Counted from the first letter of the stretch, positions 1 through 10,994 are shown. The stretch is DNA of 64,000 bases from Eumeta japonica (GCA_005406025.1 BGZK01000006.1:310001-374000); one strand, 5' to 3'. The notes: generated by a model from the sequence alone, not told the origin. Numbers and translations: made by a program.

Positions 1-336
1 TAGGGGAGTATTCTTTTGTTGCGTTGGTTTCTCTGCGGCCTCTAGATGCTTTGGCGGTGGAAGTTGTGAAGCCATTTTCTTCTTTGGTTTCTCAGCTTTT
101 GGTTTACCCATCTTTGAAGGGTCAAAATTTTCTGGCTTTCCTTTGTATTTAGGAGCCAACTTCTTTATCTCTTCGATGGTGTATTTTTGCTCCATTTTAG
201 CAAATTTGTTTTCGGATGTTTCGTAAAACTTAGTTCCGTTTTGGTGCGTCCCTTTAGCATGCAGCGTGGACTCCAAAATGGGATTAACGTTTCGGGGCGC
301 AACTCCCTTTGTTGTGTAAGATTCCTTTTGGTGTAT
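1..336 (-). pseudogene. In-frame continuation of the 315-aa ORF past its TAG stop, running off the window
   Basis: Reading on from the TAG at 339-337 in the same frame, there is no further stop down to base 1, about 112 codons. The amino-acid composition looks like a real protein: Lys- and Pro-rich, with short tracts such as KYTIEEIKKLAPKYKGKPEN followed by a run of Lys/Pro. Either one nonsense mutation split a longer gene, or the stop is read through, or a second protein begins here; there is an in-frame ATG at about 197-195. The true 3' end lies outside the window. Confidence 0.45.
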
Positions 337-1284
337 CTATCTTCTTGTTTTTATTAGACGTCGCACGAGGGCGTTTGTCCTATTCTTCATTGAATCAGAT
401 ATCCCACAGAATCTATTTACATCAAATCCGTCCGGCATTCTTCGTCTAGCATTCCTATTATTCACCCAGGCTTCTGTTACTGGATTGGCTTCTGTTATTT
501 CTAACGGATACCAATTTGTGTGATCATTTTGAATAGGTTCCTTGGTTATTTGGAAACCTACCATATAGGATGCTCCGATTGTCGCTAGAGTCTCGGTATT
601 TGACATATATGGGCGAGCGATTAAGTTCGTCCATTTTGTTTGAAGGTTCTCATTCTCCGTTGTGGGAATAAGTTTGATCAACTGTGTTGAATCGCCTTCT
701 GCGCATAAAGCGCTATGTTTCACCTTTTCTACCTTAAAAGTCTGACTTGTTGCGAAGTAGTCACTAACTGTTTGCAGTAATCTCGTATTTAGTCTTGTGT
801 GATTTACGTTTTCTTGGAATGCTGTTGCCGTTATCCCTAAGGAATTCAGCAATATAGCTATTTCTTCTTTACGTTGACCACTTTGACCTAGAAATCCTGC
901 TAAATTTGTCGTTGCAACTCTTCCTGCTGGTACGACTCTTATGTTTGGTAAAGGTGGTTGCTGGTTGGCGCCCGCTATAGGCATCAACGTGTCTGCAACT
1001 ATTCCTAGACAAGGGATCTCCTCGTATAGGTTGTGTGAGTGCTCAGTCATTAATTGTGAGTAATATCCTCCAAAGTTTTGAGCTGCAGTTGTTGGTAATA
1101 CGTGAGTTGCCAGGTGTAGTTGTTTTCCTGTCTTATCTTTCACATTTCCCACTGCTTTTAAATATAAGAACAGAGGTTGTGGTATGTTCCATTCTTGTTG
1201 CTCAAATACTTTCAGAAACTCTTGTTCTGTAAATGAAAGTGCTCTCTTTTGATTTTTCTCCTGATGGTTAGGAGACGTGCCCAT
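337..1284 (-). CDS. Unrecognised 315-aa ORF, possibly derived from a virus or mobile element
   Basis: This is the longest uninterrupted reading frame in the window: 315 codons from an ATG to a TAG. I do not recognise the family. The protein has no signal peptide, no clear membrane segment, no zinc knuckle and no polymerase motif. It is rich in Asn, Thr, Gln and Pro, and the last 45 residues are basic (NARRRMPDG, then LVRRLIKTRR at the end), which would suit a capsid, nucleoprotein or gag-like protein. The frame stays open for another 112 codons beyond the TAG, so the original protein was probably longer (separate entry). No introns are evident and no host-gene neighbours lie close. An intact frame this long amid decayed DNA suggests either a recent insertion or selection. 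An endogenous viral gene is my leading guess, but that is inference; a host gene or retroelement gag is possible. Confidence 0.5.
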   Translation of the reverse strand: MGTSPNHQEKNQKRALSFTEQEFLKVFEQQEWNIPQPLFLYLKAVGNVKDKTGKQLHLATHVLPTTAAQNFGGYYSQLMTEHSHNLYEEIPCLGIVADTLMPIAGANQQPPLPNIRVVPAGRVATTNLAGFLGQSGQRKEEIAILLNSLGITATAFQENVNHTRLNTRLLQTVSDYFATSQTFKVEKVKHSALCAEGDSTQLIKLIPTTENENLQTKWTNLIARPYMSNTETLATIGASYMVGFQITKEPIQNDHTNWYPLEITEANPVTEAWVNNRNARRRMPDGFDVNRFCGISDSMKNRTNALVRRLIKTRR

Positions 1285-1333
1285 AAGTGTGCAGTAGAAT
1301 AATACATTAACATTTCTTTAGTTAGATGTTTGT

Positions 1334-1531
1334 TTATACTACTATCATCGGGTATGAGTGCTGTGAATACTCTTCCGTTACCTCAGCAATCGTGCAAGAT
1401 TTGTTTTTTGTCTTTACAGGTGAGTGAGTCACTTTATTTGATTTAAATGATACTTGTGAAATTTTGTGTGTTTTTGTCAATAGGGTTTTTGTCTTTACAG
1501 AAAAACGCAATTTCGTCTTTATTTCACTCAT
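1334..1531 (-). other. Small ORF upstream of the 315-aa ORF, one end inside an inverted repeat
   Basis: A 65-codon Lys/Thr-rich frame lies 50 bp upstream of the large unknown ORF. Its first codons fall in the left arm of the inverted repeat at 1505-1601. The low-complexity composition and the palindrome make true coding doubtful; it could be leader sequence of the same inserted element. Confidence 0.15.
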
Positions 1532-1601
1532 CAGAGTGTGATAATATTATAAAACTATAATATTATCACACTCTGATAGTGAAATAAAGACAAAATTACG
1601 T
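1505..1601. repeat. Near-perfect inverted repeat (44-bp arms, about 8-bp loop)
   Basis: The left arm starting at 1505 and the right arm ending at 1601 are reverse complements apart from two substitutions and one inserted base. The loop is about 8 bp. The RNA or single strand would form a long hairpin. It lies just upstream of the unknown ORF. No target duplication is visible, so it is either a tiny MITE or a local snap-back duplication. Confidence 0.85.
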
Positions 1602-3884
1602 TCCCTAAAGAAAAAAAACATTAAAGCCTTTACTTCAGGTTTAAATATTTCTTTAACACTATTTAACATAAATAAAATAACCTAATAGTCATGCTATTTG
1701 ACACTCGCTGACATCGACGTCTATGAAGCTCTGTGTTTAAAATGCGAAAAGCGACCAGGTTTTCTTTACATATAATTAAATGTAAATTTCAAATTAAAAA
1801 CATATCATATTTGTATTTTATTTTTTAGAGATAATTTTATTTATATTCCTATTCTCATTTTCAATGACAACATCCACTTCATAATGGTCTCTGTCGGAGG
1901 TCCAATTTTTATCTTGTGTAACATGATATTACAACTAGTGTAGCATAGTTTGATTAATACTTGGTCCTATAAATTACTAGATCATTTATATGGTATTTTA
2001 ATTAGAATAAAAATAAATATTAATTTAAACCATAAGAATTATTTTTGAGTCTTAAGATATTAATGTCTTTACATACTTCTATAGAAATAGGTATAAATAA
2101 TTAAAAAATGAAGCATCAAATATATTCCATAATTAGAAAAAAAAAAGAAAAATAATGTCACAATATTTAGGCTAATAAATCATTAAAGCTATATTTTCCT
2201 GATTTTGTTTTTATTATTTGGTCAGTTTTTTATAAAAAAAAATCTATATTTGTGATTGTATCACAAAATTATTATTATTATGTGATATTAGAAGATCTTT
2301 TAAAGATTTCTCAATTTGTAACCATTCCAGGTTGTGCATTTGAAATTCTCCAAAAATGTATGCAAAGACTTACTACTTTAGCAGTATTATTTTGTACTTT
2401 TATAATAAAATATTTATATGATGAGGTATTTCATTTTTAGGTAAAAATAAAAACAATGACGTAGTTTTGTCTTTTATTTAAATTTCATCCTTTTCACCTC
2501 TGATCCGATCAGTTCTTCAGTTGTAGTTTTTTTGAAATTTCTTCAAATCTGCACAAAATAAGACCTGAAAAAAAATTCGAAATTTGAAAGTGTTGTCCCA
2601 TAATTTATAAAGAATTTTGTCCTATATACCTGAATAATTTTTAAACAAATTCGTCATCTATTTAGCTATATTCATATAGCATGATGTGTGATTAGGTCAC
2701 TAGAATTTAAGTTTCCTATTTCCATAGAAAATATTTACAGCAGGTTGCATGAAAAATAAAAATATATTTCGTAAATTTGATTTTTTAATTTTTTTTTATT
2801 TATTAAGATTTGACAGGTAATGTATGGCCAATCTGTCAAATTTTACAGATTGCATTTTTACTTTTGGTGCAACCCTCCGTTATAATTCGAATCATAAAAT
2901 ACTTTTCATAATCTTTTTTACATATCGTAAATGCTATGTACGCTTTTAGATTAGAATGTGTTGAAAATTCATATAATAATATTTGATCATACTAAAAATT
3001 AAAAAATTATACTTCATGTTTTACATACAAGTAATGTTGCATGGACCTAGTGTCATGACCAAAAAGTTAGTAACAGATTGGCAATGCAAAAGAGAAAAAG
3101 CATAGTATACAAGCATCTCTAAGCGAGATAGAGGAGTCCATGTACAGGTTATAGACATGCATGGTCCAGCCATCAATCAAATGAAACAAATTGCTCATTT
3201 TGGCAACATGTCAGGTTTCAATGTGAAATGTCATGAATATTAGATATTATTTATTATGGTTACAAGTGTAATGTTTGTATGTGATTTTTGCATTGTTACA
3301 ATGATCTAAATAATAAGTCAATTTAAAATTAACAAATATGTGGATATTTGATACTTATAAGGTCACTATTATAGAAATTGATTTATAATATTTATTAATC
3401 AGTCAATTTTTAAGAATAGATAGTCACATCACAAAAATTATAAATAAATACAAATATTTATGTATTTTGTTTTTTTTTTGTTATAACTTTTTTATAAAAT
3501 TTAAGCTAATATGATAATGTTTCAAAATACAAACAATTCGTTTGCTTTTATATAGGTAAAACTTATACAAATAATATTATGAATTATATGATTTTTTTTG
3601 TGGGAAAAAATAGATGTAATATTTCATTACAAAAACGTGATCACTGATCACTTGTGACTTTTTCTTACTCCCATTCCCGCCCCGCCTCATGTAATTAATG
3701 TATGGCCCCATATACTAAATTGTGTTTATCTCACTACAAAATTCCTTAAACTCGTATTAAGTAACAACTAAATGTGTACTAAAATTTAAATTAATTCTCC
3801 GAATGCGGCAATAAATTGAATACGAAAATCATGAAATTGAAAATGACCATAATAATAATATATTAATTATGATAAATTCTCGCT
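1602..3884. other. AT-rich intergenic DNA, no gene seen
   Basis: Very AT-rich sequence with poly-A and poly-T runs and stops in all frames. The 62-codon frame at 2252-2440 (+) has no recognisable content and looks like chance. I see no RNA gene or element terminus here. Confidence 0.6.
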
Positions 3885-4520
3885 TATTTTCCAGAAGGGT
3901 AGGCATAGACCAGATTTCCATATGGTACGATCTTTGCATATCTGTCTTGCTTCACTGACATCCATCAATCTTTTTTATGCAAACTCGTTGGTTACGGGTG
4001 CTTAAAATTTGACCTTTTTAATATGCCACCAACGTGATTTGCATAGAATTTTCTAGAGCGACCTTCGTCGACCTTTCCATCACACACATTCGCTATCTAA
4101 ATTTGTTTTGTCATTCTCTACTTTCTTTCATCCTTTTCAGATGTCACCAAATTACCATTCATACCTCTTTCGTCATACATACTGCGCAGAGATCACATCT
4201 CGACCGCATTGCTCTTTTCATTTTTCACTGAACATTTCCCCATTCGCTTTATTTCTGCCATTCACTTCCTATTCGATATCTTTCGCTGTTTCCATTCCTT
4301 CCATTCACTCTACCATTTGTACAACCTCTTTCGCTTGTTCGACTCTCACCTTCCATGTATACATCGCGATCAGTCGCGCTTTGGCAAACACCATCACCTA
4401 AATCTTACCGACATTTACACTCTACCTCTCTTAACAGAATCGTTCATTTTAGTTACCATCTCCTGCAGTTCGCACGACGACGGCACAAGAATTATTTGGT
4501 CGTCGGCGTACAAACTATGA
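3885..4520 (-). pseudogene. Non-LTR retrotransposon reverse transcriptase, C-terminal part (decayed)
   Basis: On the minus strand, broken frames match the C-terminal half of an arthropod non-LTR reverse transcriptase ORF. From 4520 the frame gives LYADDQIILVPSS, containing the YADD catalytic motif, then a piece ending in VMVF. Later frames give NAVEM-SLRS, then ANVCDGKV, then a terminal stretch ending YAYPSGK followed by a stop near 3885. Several stops and frameshifts separate these blocks and internal segments are missing, so the copy is dead. The same family recurs at 5650-5884 (-) and 61930-62580 (+). The plus-strand frames at 4034-4612 are shadows of this copy. Confidence 0.8.
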
Positions 4521-4572
4521 CAAACAGTTCTTCCATTTTAGTCTACACTTATACACTCTCAATATTTCCTGT

Positions 4573-4680
4573 GTATATATATATATATATATATAAATTA
4601 ATATTGTGGTAGGTCATATATTCAGAAAAGCTTTAGACAGTTATTAATGTTTATAGATAAATATATATATATATATATAT
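4573..4680. repeat. (TA)n microsatellite tracts beside a MITE
   Basis: Two TA runs (about 4574-4597 and 4661-4681) flank a short spacer. The second abuts the left end of the MITE at 4682, as expected for an element that targets TA. Confidence 0.8.
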
Positions 4681-4681
4681 A

Positions 4682-5206
4682 CCGGGTGTAAGGGACAGCC
4701 TTCCGCAAACTGAGAGTGAACTCAGTATATAATACTAAGATGATCCGCGCATGAAATTATTTCAGGAAAGTTAAGGGAATCCAAGAAAACTGATTTGTTT
4801 TATCACCTCCTACGCAATGTATCGCTACCATTTTAAATCATGCGGGCGCACAGCACGATCGCGGCACGAATAGAAAGGGTTCACGAGCCGACGCTGCCCG
4901 CCCGCGCCGGGCGTGACAGCGTGAACGCGGTGAATTCTGTAGCTAGGCAGATAATAGAACAGCTGATTCCGTGCGTAGTTCGTTAAAGTAATTTAAAGAT
5001 CCATTGCTGCTTTTTTATTTTACTTGTTTTATTTACAAAAATGGGATGCTGCGTACAGAAAATGTGATTTTACATAGAAATAAAGTAGTTTTAACTGAAA
5101 AAAAAAAACCATTTTTTTTCCTGAGACAATTTCCAGTGGATTTTGATTCAAAATAAAGGTGTGAATGCACCCTATCAGTTTGCGGAGGGCTGTCCCTTAC
5201 ACCCAG
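4682..5206. mobile_element. MITE with about 32-bp terminal inverted repeats and TA target duplication
   Basis: The left end reads CCGGGTGTAAGGGACAGCC and continues to GCAAACTGA. The reverse complement of the right end reads CTGGGTGTAAGGGACAGCC with the same continuation. The two ends match over about 32 bp with two differences. TA flanks both sides (4680-4681 and 5207-5208), as in Tc1/mariner-type insertions. The 525-bp interior contains a GC-rich stretch (about 4850-4935) and no transposase, so the element is non-autonomous. It lies between two fragments of the same LINE family. The superfamily assignment rests only on the TA duplication. Confidence 0.85.
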
Positions 5207-5649
5207 TATAGTTGGGTAAATTGCTAATCAAAGTCAAGTATTTGATAACTAAATTATATAAGAAAAAATTTCAATACAAAATTAATTTTTGTATTGTATT
5301 TGTAAACATAGAAAAAGCAAGAATCTGAAAATTAATCTTTAAGAGGTTGAAACAAGGTATTGGATATTGAAGTCCATAATTTTTTGTACCTAACACAATA
5401 TAAATTCATAGAAATCCAACATTTTGGATGTGTGGGAGTCCATAGCTCGAGATAAGAAACGAAATTTTGTAGTTGTGTCACATCCGCCTGTCACAGACTT
5501 ATAACTATGCCATTTTTATATCAACTCTGATGAAAATGTACAAACAGATGTTTTTTGTGAGTTTTTATAGTTTTTTATTATAAAAAAAAGCAATCACTTT
5601 CATACATCAAAGTGAGGGACGAAATTTTTTTTCGGGTATTTCATTTGTG

Positions 5650-5884
5650 GGTCATTGTTGGATAGGTATTTAAAATGGGTATTATAAAATCGCATTCAGT
5701 CTTGCTTTCACCCTTTTCAAACACCATCACCCTAGTCTTACCGACATTTACTTTCATACGCCTCTTCTTAATAGAATCATTCATTGTATTTACCAATTCC
5801 TGCAGCGCGCACGCTGAAAGCGCAAGGATTACTTGTCCGTCGGCGTAAAGGAGGCATTTGACAGACAACTCATCCGTCCTTAGT
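5650..5884 (-). pseudogene. Reverse transcriptase fragment, YADG variant
   Basis: An open stretch encodes the catalytic-core region of the same non-LTR element as 3885-4520. It reads ELSVKCLLYADGQVILALSA and then a block ending KVNVGKTRVMVFEKGES. The second Asp of the YADD motif is replaced by Gly, which would inactivate the polymerase. Both ends are truncated. It overlaps the corresponding part of the 4.4-kb copy, so it is an independent insertion. Confidence 0.85.
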
Positions 5885-6993
5885 CTAACACCAGCAAATC
5901 ACCATATTAGTATAATGCAAAATGTTTACGTTATTCTATGTTAACTTCATAACAACAATGTCACAAACTGGATGGACCATTTTGGAGTGCAAAATATAAA
6001 ATTTTTGAAAACAAATGGTATTAAATTTTTTTTCCAGCAAATTTTAATATATGGTCATAATAAAATGTATCTTTTCTTTTTTAGTGCCGAAAATAATCAA
6101 AAAAATTGTATTTGGCTTTATATACTATTTCTTAGCCCAACAAATGACATTATATTTATTTATTTTTCTGAGGCTATAGTATATTTGGCTTGTTCTCAGA
6201 TGCAGGATTTCTTGAGACGATATATAACCCATTATGAAATGCTAGAGGTTCTAGAATAATTTACAACAAAGTAATTACAAATGAGAAGTGCCAGAACAAA
6301 ATATATCAAATTTTCAATGATTTGCATTTAATATATTTAATCGGAAGATTAAGTTGAACTATACAAGCAAATGCTCTTCAATTATGTCTAAATCTGATTA
6401 TCCCCTTCTAAAATATTGCAATTAGTACTAAATCTGTTGAATTTATTTTTCCTTACTCGATATTTCTGTTTTAATGTAAGCCATTAAATCCTAAATAAAA
6501 TAATATATTTAATTAATAAACTGAATTAATGACAACAATGTATTGTTGTATTAAAACTTAGTGTTTGGTGATAATAGTTTTGTACCAACTCCATTATTAT
6601 AAAATGGAGTTGCTACAAAACAACAAAATGGGGTTGAAGATTTGATATTTTGAACTTAATATTCTACATATTAGTAAGGTCAAATTTCAAGTTCCAAATT
6701 TTTATATATTATTACAGTAGATGTATCATATATCCATAGTTTCAAATCCATTTGAAACAAAAACTGATAAATTCAAGTAACCTGATTAAAACTAGATGCT
6801 TAAATTGTACACAGTTCTATATTTTCCAAATATATGGCAATTGTTGTGTATTTTATTTCTTTGCTAAAAATTGTATAGCCTAATCTAATATTATATTGTG
6901 GCCCAAAAATATTTTAAAACTTTTATAAATCCTATATGAAAAATACTTTTTCTTTTTTTATAAAAAAATTGGATTTATCACTTTTTGTTCTGG
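5885..6993. other. AT-rich DNA 3' of OGG1
   Basis: No gene recognised. It contains a hairpin at 6577-6621 and, on the minus strand, an AATAAA at about 6857-6852, roughly 140 nt past the OGG1 stop, that could be its poly(A) signal. The plus-strand frame 5972-6259 is low-complexity and without family resemblance. Confidence 0.5.
6577..6621. repeat. Inverted repeat (20-bp arms, 5-bp loop)
   Basis: The arm GTTTTGTACCAACTCCATTA (6577-6596) and its partner at 6602-6621 are complementary except for two mismatches. Confidence 0.85.
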
Positions 6994-7212
6994 TTATCCT
7001 GAAATAGGTTTTCTTACAGTATGTGCCCAGCCGGCCAATGGTCCATATAGTTCACGAAAATGATCCCCAATCTCCTTATACATTTTTTCTGACACATTCT
7101 TTTTTCCTTTCAAATGTGGAAGATAATTCTTGGCAGCTATTTGATATACATGCGTGTCGATCGGAACTGACTCTAGATGTTTTAGTGACATTAAACATAT
7201 GCAATCAGCAAC
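6994..7212 (-). CDS. Ogg1: OGG1 exon 5 (catalytic Asp, C-terminus)
   Basis: Encodes VADCICLMSLKHLESVPID and on to YGPLAGWAHT, then VRKPISG and a TGA-free run to a TAA stop at 6994. The acceptor is TTACAG. The family usually continues after AGWA with a VLF-type strand and helix that is absent here. A strong donor-like ACT|GTAAGA lies at 7018/7017. Confidence 0.9.
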   Translation of the reverse strand, partial: VADCICLMSLKHLESVPIDTHVYQIAAKNYLPHLKGKKNVSEKMYKEIGDHFRELYGPLAGWAHTVRKPISG

Positions 7213-10200
7213 CTGTAAATGTTAACAAATTCACATACTTATGAGTATACATGATTAATTCGCATTAATATCTAAAGAACTTAAACATTATAAACATATT
7301 GCAATTATTCTATCAATAAATATATCGTTTATAATTTTCCGGGTAGTTTAATATTATCCAAATTCAAACTGTTTTGAACAGAATCGATGATATTTATTAG
7401 ACAAAATGCCCTTATCCAAATTCTATTAATGCTAATCGTCTATTGTTATAGAAAATTAATTACTGATAGCAAGTTTTTTTTTTATTGAGTTACAAACAAT
7501 ACTTTCTAGATTATTCTTAACACCAATTCGTATAAAAACCCAAAATAACAAAAACATTATCCATATAAGGTTGAATATGTTTAGTATGCTTTTAAATTTA
7601 CTTTAAAAGTACTTATTTCACAAAAAAAGTACAAATTTGCTGATTAGATGACAATAAAAAATAACACATGTTAAACATAGTGTAAAACAGTAGGCAAGAG
7701 TTATTACCGATATTATCATACAGATTACACTTTATATATTGTTGAATAATTATTACCATAATGAAAATTAAACAAATATACACAAATAATAATAACATTC
7801 ATAAAATAGTTTTGTTCTATATTTCAGTGAAGGTAAATACAATATAATCTTAATTGGTTCATCTGACATTATATAGATGTAATTATGTGTCATGATCAGA
7901 ATGTTAATATTTGCAATTTTAGAAGTGTCCACACACTGCTTACCTTTATTATTATTTTATAAAATAATATATAACAAGAAACAGTAAAATTCATTACCTT
8001 AGGTCCAATACCATGCAATTTCATTAGTTCTTGTCTAGCTTCTTTGTATTCCATATTCATTAGAGAATCGAACCATTTCTTTGCACCAAATTCTATTATT
8101 TGAGATGCAGATTTTTGTATAAACTTAGCTCTATATCCAAAGCCAAGTTCTCTTAATCTTGATTCAACCTATAAGTTTTTTGGTTTTTATAAAATAAACC
8201 TGACTTGATAATAATAATGTAAAGCACAATCAATGCATCTAGATACCCTGAAGAGATAAAGCTAAAGGTACTTAATCATCAGTCATGGATGGCGGAATTG
8301 GAAATCGGCTTTGGAGTATCGATGGTGACTATATATCAAGGTAATAATAGTGTGAAATACATAACCGGATAATATGAATGACAGTAAAATTAATGTTGTG
8401 TCTTAAATTACTTGACAAATTGGATATGTGGATTCACTATAGGAAATTTAAGAAAATATATAGGTGCTTACACGATAGGGTAGTTTACTATTTTTTTTGT
8501 ATTACTGTATTTTTTATTTGAGAAGGAATGTTATGATAACTTTTGATAATTAAAAAAATATTTGAGTAATAACTTTTTAAAATTGTTATTTAGACAGAGA
8601 AGGCACGAGCACTCAGTGACATCATTGTTTACTCTCATCATATAGAATAGTGTTAAACTCCGTTTTGCAAAAAAAAAAAGATGGCATTATTTTTGATAAA
8701 ATGTTTTTTTTTTAATCAATTTTAATTTTGATTTCACTTTTAGTCTTCTTATCTAGTCATATTAGACAATTCATCAACAAATATATTTCAAATATCAATA
8801 AACTACCCTACTATATGGGTATATAAAATCTTGCATGTTAATTTGTTGCACATTATGTGAATACACGATATACATGTGAATGATTTGATAATTATGCAGT
8901 TAATATTATAACACAATAGTAAATATCACCAAAGCCATATTATATACTAAACACGTGTTGACTCAAAAGCAGATCCAGGGCGGGGGCTCACCTAGGCTGA
9001 GTCTTTATCCTACTAAATAATAGGATAAATTAAAATTAATTAAAAACAACAATAAGTTAAAATTAATTGAATTCGTCAGTCCTGATCTAACCTCAATGAC
9101 CCCCTCCTGACTTGAAGGCTGGATCCACCCTTGTGCTGACTTCAAATAAGAGAACTGAATCTCCACTCATTGGACACGTCTTCACTCCCTACATTGAGCT
9201 TATAAGAGTACCATGTTAGCATAAAAGGCATAGGCCAAAAAAATAATACACAACTGCACAATTTGTCAGGTTAGATGCAACACTTGACAAGAATGGAAAA
9301 AAATCACCAGGAGAAAAAAGAAACTTATCCAGTGAAAGGAATAACTTACCCAATGAAACGAATAAAGCTAGTGAATATTTAAGTGTTATTTGTTCATCTC
9401 CTTCCCACAGTGGAATATATTCCTTTCACGTTAGGTGTTTATAATTAAGTTACAACAGTCCGTAAGATACATTTTAATAAGAACAATAGTCTTTATGTAA
9501 TTATAACTGTAGTTTTTTGAAGTTACCTTTGGATCGGCCATAGTGTCAATTTCTGGAAAAGCATAATATTTTACCGAGTTGTGTATACAAATTTCTTGTC
9601 CATACTCTGTACATAATTTTTCTACCATGCTTGAAATCCTGAAGCAAACATACTGATTAAACCAAATAGATACTTAAGAGGTACAAAATTCAATATACTT
9701 TTGGAAAGTACCTAGATATATGGTTATTCTGACTACATATAAATGAAAATATATTTTCTATTGGTTCTTGGTTTAATATTCTAACACCGTAGAATTTTTG
9801 ACATGCATTTTTGAATATTGGATCTTTTGCAGACCATTTATCAAAATATTCAGTTAAGTTAATATCAAATTGAAAATAATGGGAAAGTAACTGAGAAAAA
9901 AAATCTTTAGTTTTAATTTGTTGTTTGTTTTCATCACATTCTGATTTATACTCTTTGGTATGCAATTCTTTATATAATGAGCCGATAACTTGAAATAGCA
10001 AATAATCGGTATTCTGGCGAAGTTTCCATACAGTTTTGGCAAAAATGCCTGTCCATTCGTCGTTGACTTCATCGTATTTCCACCTGCAAGGAACGGACGA
10101 AATAAAAAATTTAAAAAAAAGTATTGATATAAATAAATTTATTCTAATACCTGCCTAAAACTTTGCCCTCCACTTAATGTACTAACTAATTGTAACTCTC

Positions 10201-10231
10201 GTGGATTACAACGAATTTTATACCAGCTCAT
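6994..10231 (-). CDS. Ogg1: N-glycosylase/DNA lyase OGG1 (whole gene, five exons)
   Basis: OGG1 is the base-excision-repair glycosylase that removes 8-oxoguanine opposite C and nicks the strand by its AP-lyase activity. It acts in the nucleus and mitochondria. Exons 10231-10155, 10083-9712, 9638-9527, 8168-7998 and 7212-6994 join to 316 codons plus stop with phases 2, 2, 0, 0. Residues 1 to about 130 form the OGG N-terminal domain (SGGQSFRW, then CSQNNHISRISSMVEKLC). The HhH-GPD domain follows, with the hairpin GIGPK ending in catalytic Lys244 and then VADCICLM. VPID places the catalytic Asp at 263, the same 19-residue spacing as K249/D268 of human OGG1. The WGPYAGWA-like end is present as YGPLAGWA. 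After it the frame gives VRKPISG and stops, shorter than usual; a GTAAGA at 7017 could be a donor to an unseen last exon. The frame shows no disruption. Confidence 0.95.
7998..8168 (-). CDS. Ogg1: OGG1 exon 4 (helix-hairpin-helix, catalytic Lys)
   Basis: Encodes VESRLRELGFGYRAKFI through LMKLHGIGPK. The final codon is the catalytic lysine of the helix-hairpin-helix. The acceptor is TTATAG and the donor AAG|GTAATG. Confidence 0.95.
8965..9135. repeat. Possible non-autonomous DNA element remnant in OGG1 intron 3
   Basis: A GC-richer stretch starts with GATCCAGGGCGGGGGCTCA and ends near GAAGGCTGGATCCACCCTTG. The second motif recurs at about 17696-17720. The ends are loosely inverted (GGATCC core). 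I could not define exact termini. Confidence 0.25.
9527..9638 (-). CDS. Ogg1: OGG1 exon 3
   Basis: From acceptor CTTCAG the exon encodes ISSMVEKLCTEYGQEI and then the YYAFPEIDTMADPK block, matching the ITGMVERLC...FPSLQALAGPE segment of the family. The donor is AAG|GTAACT. Confidence 0.93.
9712..10083 (-). CDS. Ogg1: OGG1 exon 2 (N-terminal domain)
   Basis: The acceptor TTGCAG precedes G-TGG-AAA. The exon encodes WKYDEVNDEWTGIF through ICSQNNHIS and ends at AG|GTACTT. The region around LNQEPIENIFSFICSQNNHI is characteristic of OGG1. Confidence 0.93.
10155..10231 (-). CDS. Ogg1: OGG1 exon 1 (start codon; ends at a GC donor)
   Basis: The ATG at 10231-10229 opens MSWYKIRCNPRELQL and the exon runs to ...GGQSF plus AG. 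Joining to exon 2 in frame gives the conserved QSFRW only if the donor is AG|GCAGGT. Using the adjacent GT donor (GCAG|GTATTA) would shift the frame. Intron 1 is 71 bp (10154-10084). Confidence 0.85.
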
Positions 10232-10935
10232 ATTAAATATACGAAACCCAACGATGGCTTAATCATGAACATTATATTAATGAGCTTCTTCTGTATGCTT
10301 TCTCTTATTCGGTTGAAAAACTAAGCTTTTCTAATTGTAAATAATCCACTTTACTTGGCTGTTTATTGACATAGGTCTGTAGATAAAGGTGAAATTTGAC
10401 GATTGACCCGCGCGAAAGTAGTCATGAATCAGTCAAGTGTCAATCAGAAAAGAGTCGTGATATCATTTAAAATGAAATAAAAAAATGAAATAGACCTTAG
10501 ACTGTAACGTAACATGTTTCAAAAAAACAACAAAACACAATTACAACGTTATTGTTAAATCAAGCGTTCAAAATGTAATTTTTTAATTTTATTTCTTTTG
10601 TCTGTGTTGCATGTCGATCAATCGACATTAATGGTTTTCAAACATTTATCTCTATCTGTTATTAGTCTATAATTATTTTTTTTATTTTATGTATTTAAAT
10701 TGAATAATCATAGAAATAAATATTGTTAATCAATAAAGGTAATTCATTTACAAATAGTTGACAAAATGAAATGGATCTTTCAAAGTGATTAAATTAGAAA
10801 AAGCTCATCAAAAATTTGAGTGTTTATTTGTTGGCTATTCCAAATTACTATTTTTAGTTTGTTTTTACTAAGACGTTTCTTTATCAATTGACGATGAATA
10901 GCATTAAAAAATATATTTTGACAATTATTAGTATA

Positions 10936-10938
<3 letters not shown>

Positions 10939-10994
<56 letters not shown>
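10939..10994. repeat. (TA)n microsatellite
   Basis: About 28 uninterrupted TA units followed by a T run. Confidence 0.95.

Noticed and set aside
1035..1232. Plus-strand 65-codon frame
   Set aside because: Shadow of the 315-codon minus-strand ORF.
4034..4612. Four overlapping plus-strand frames of 65-103 codons
   Set aside because: Antisense shadows of the decayed reverse transcriptase on the minus strand.
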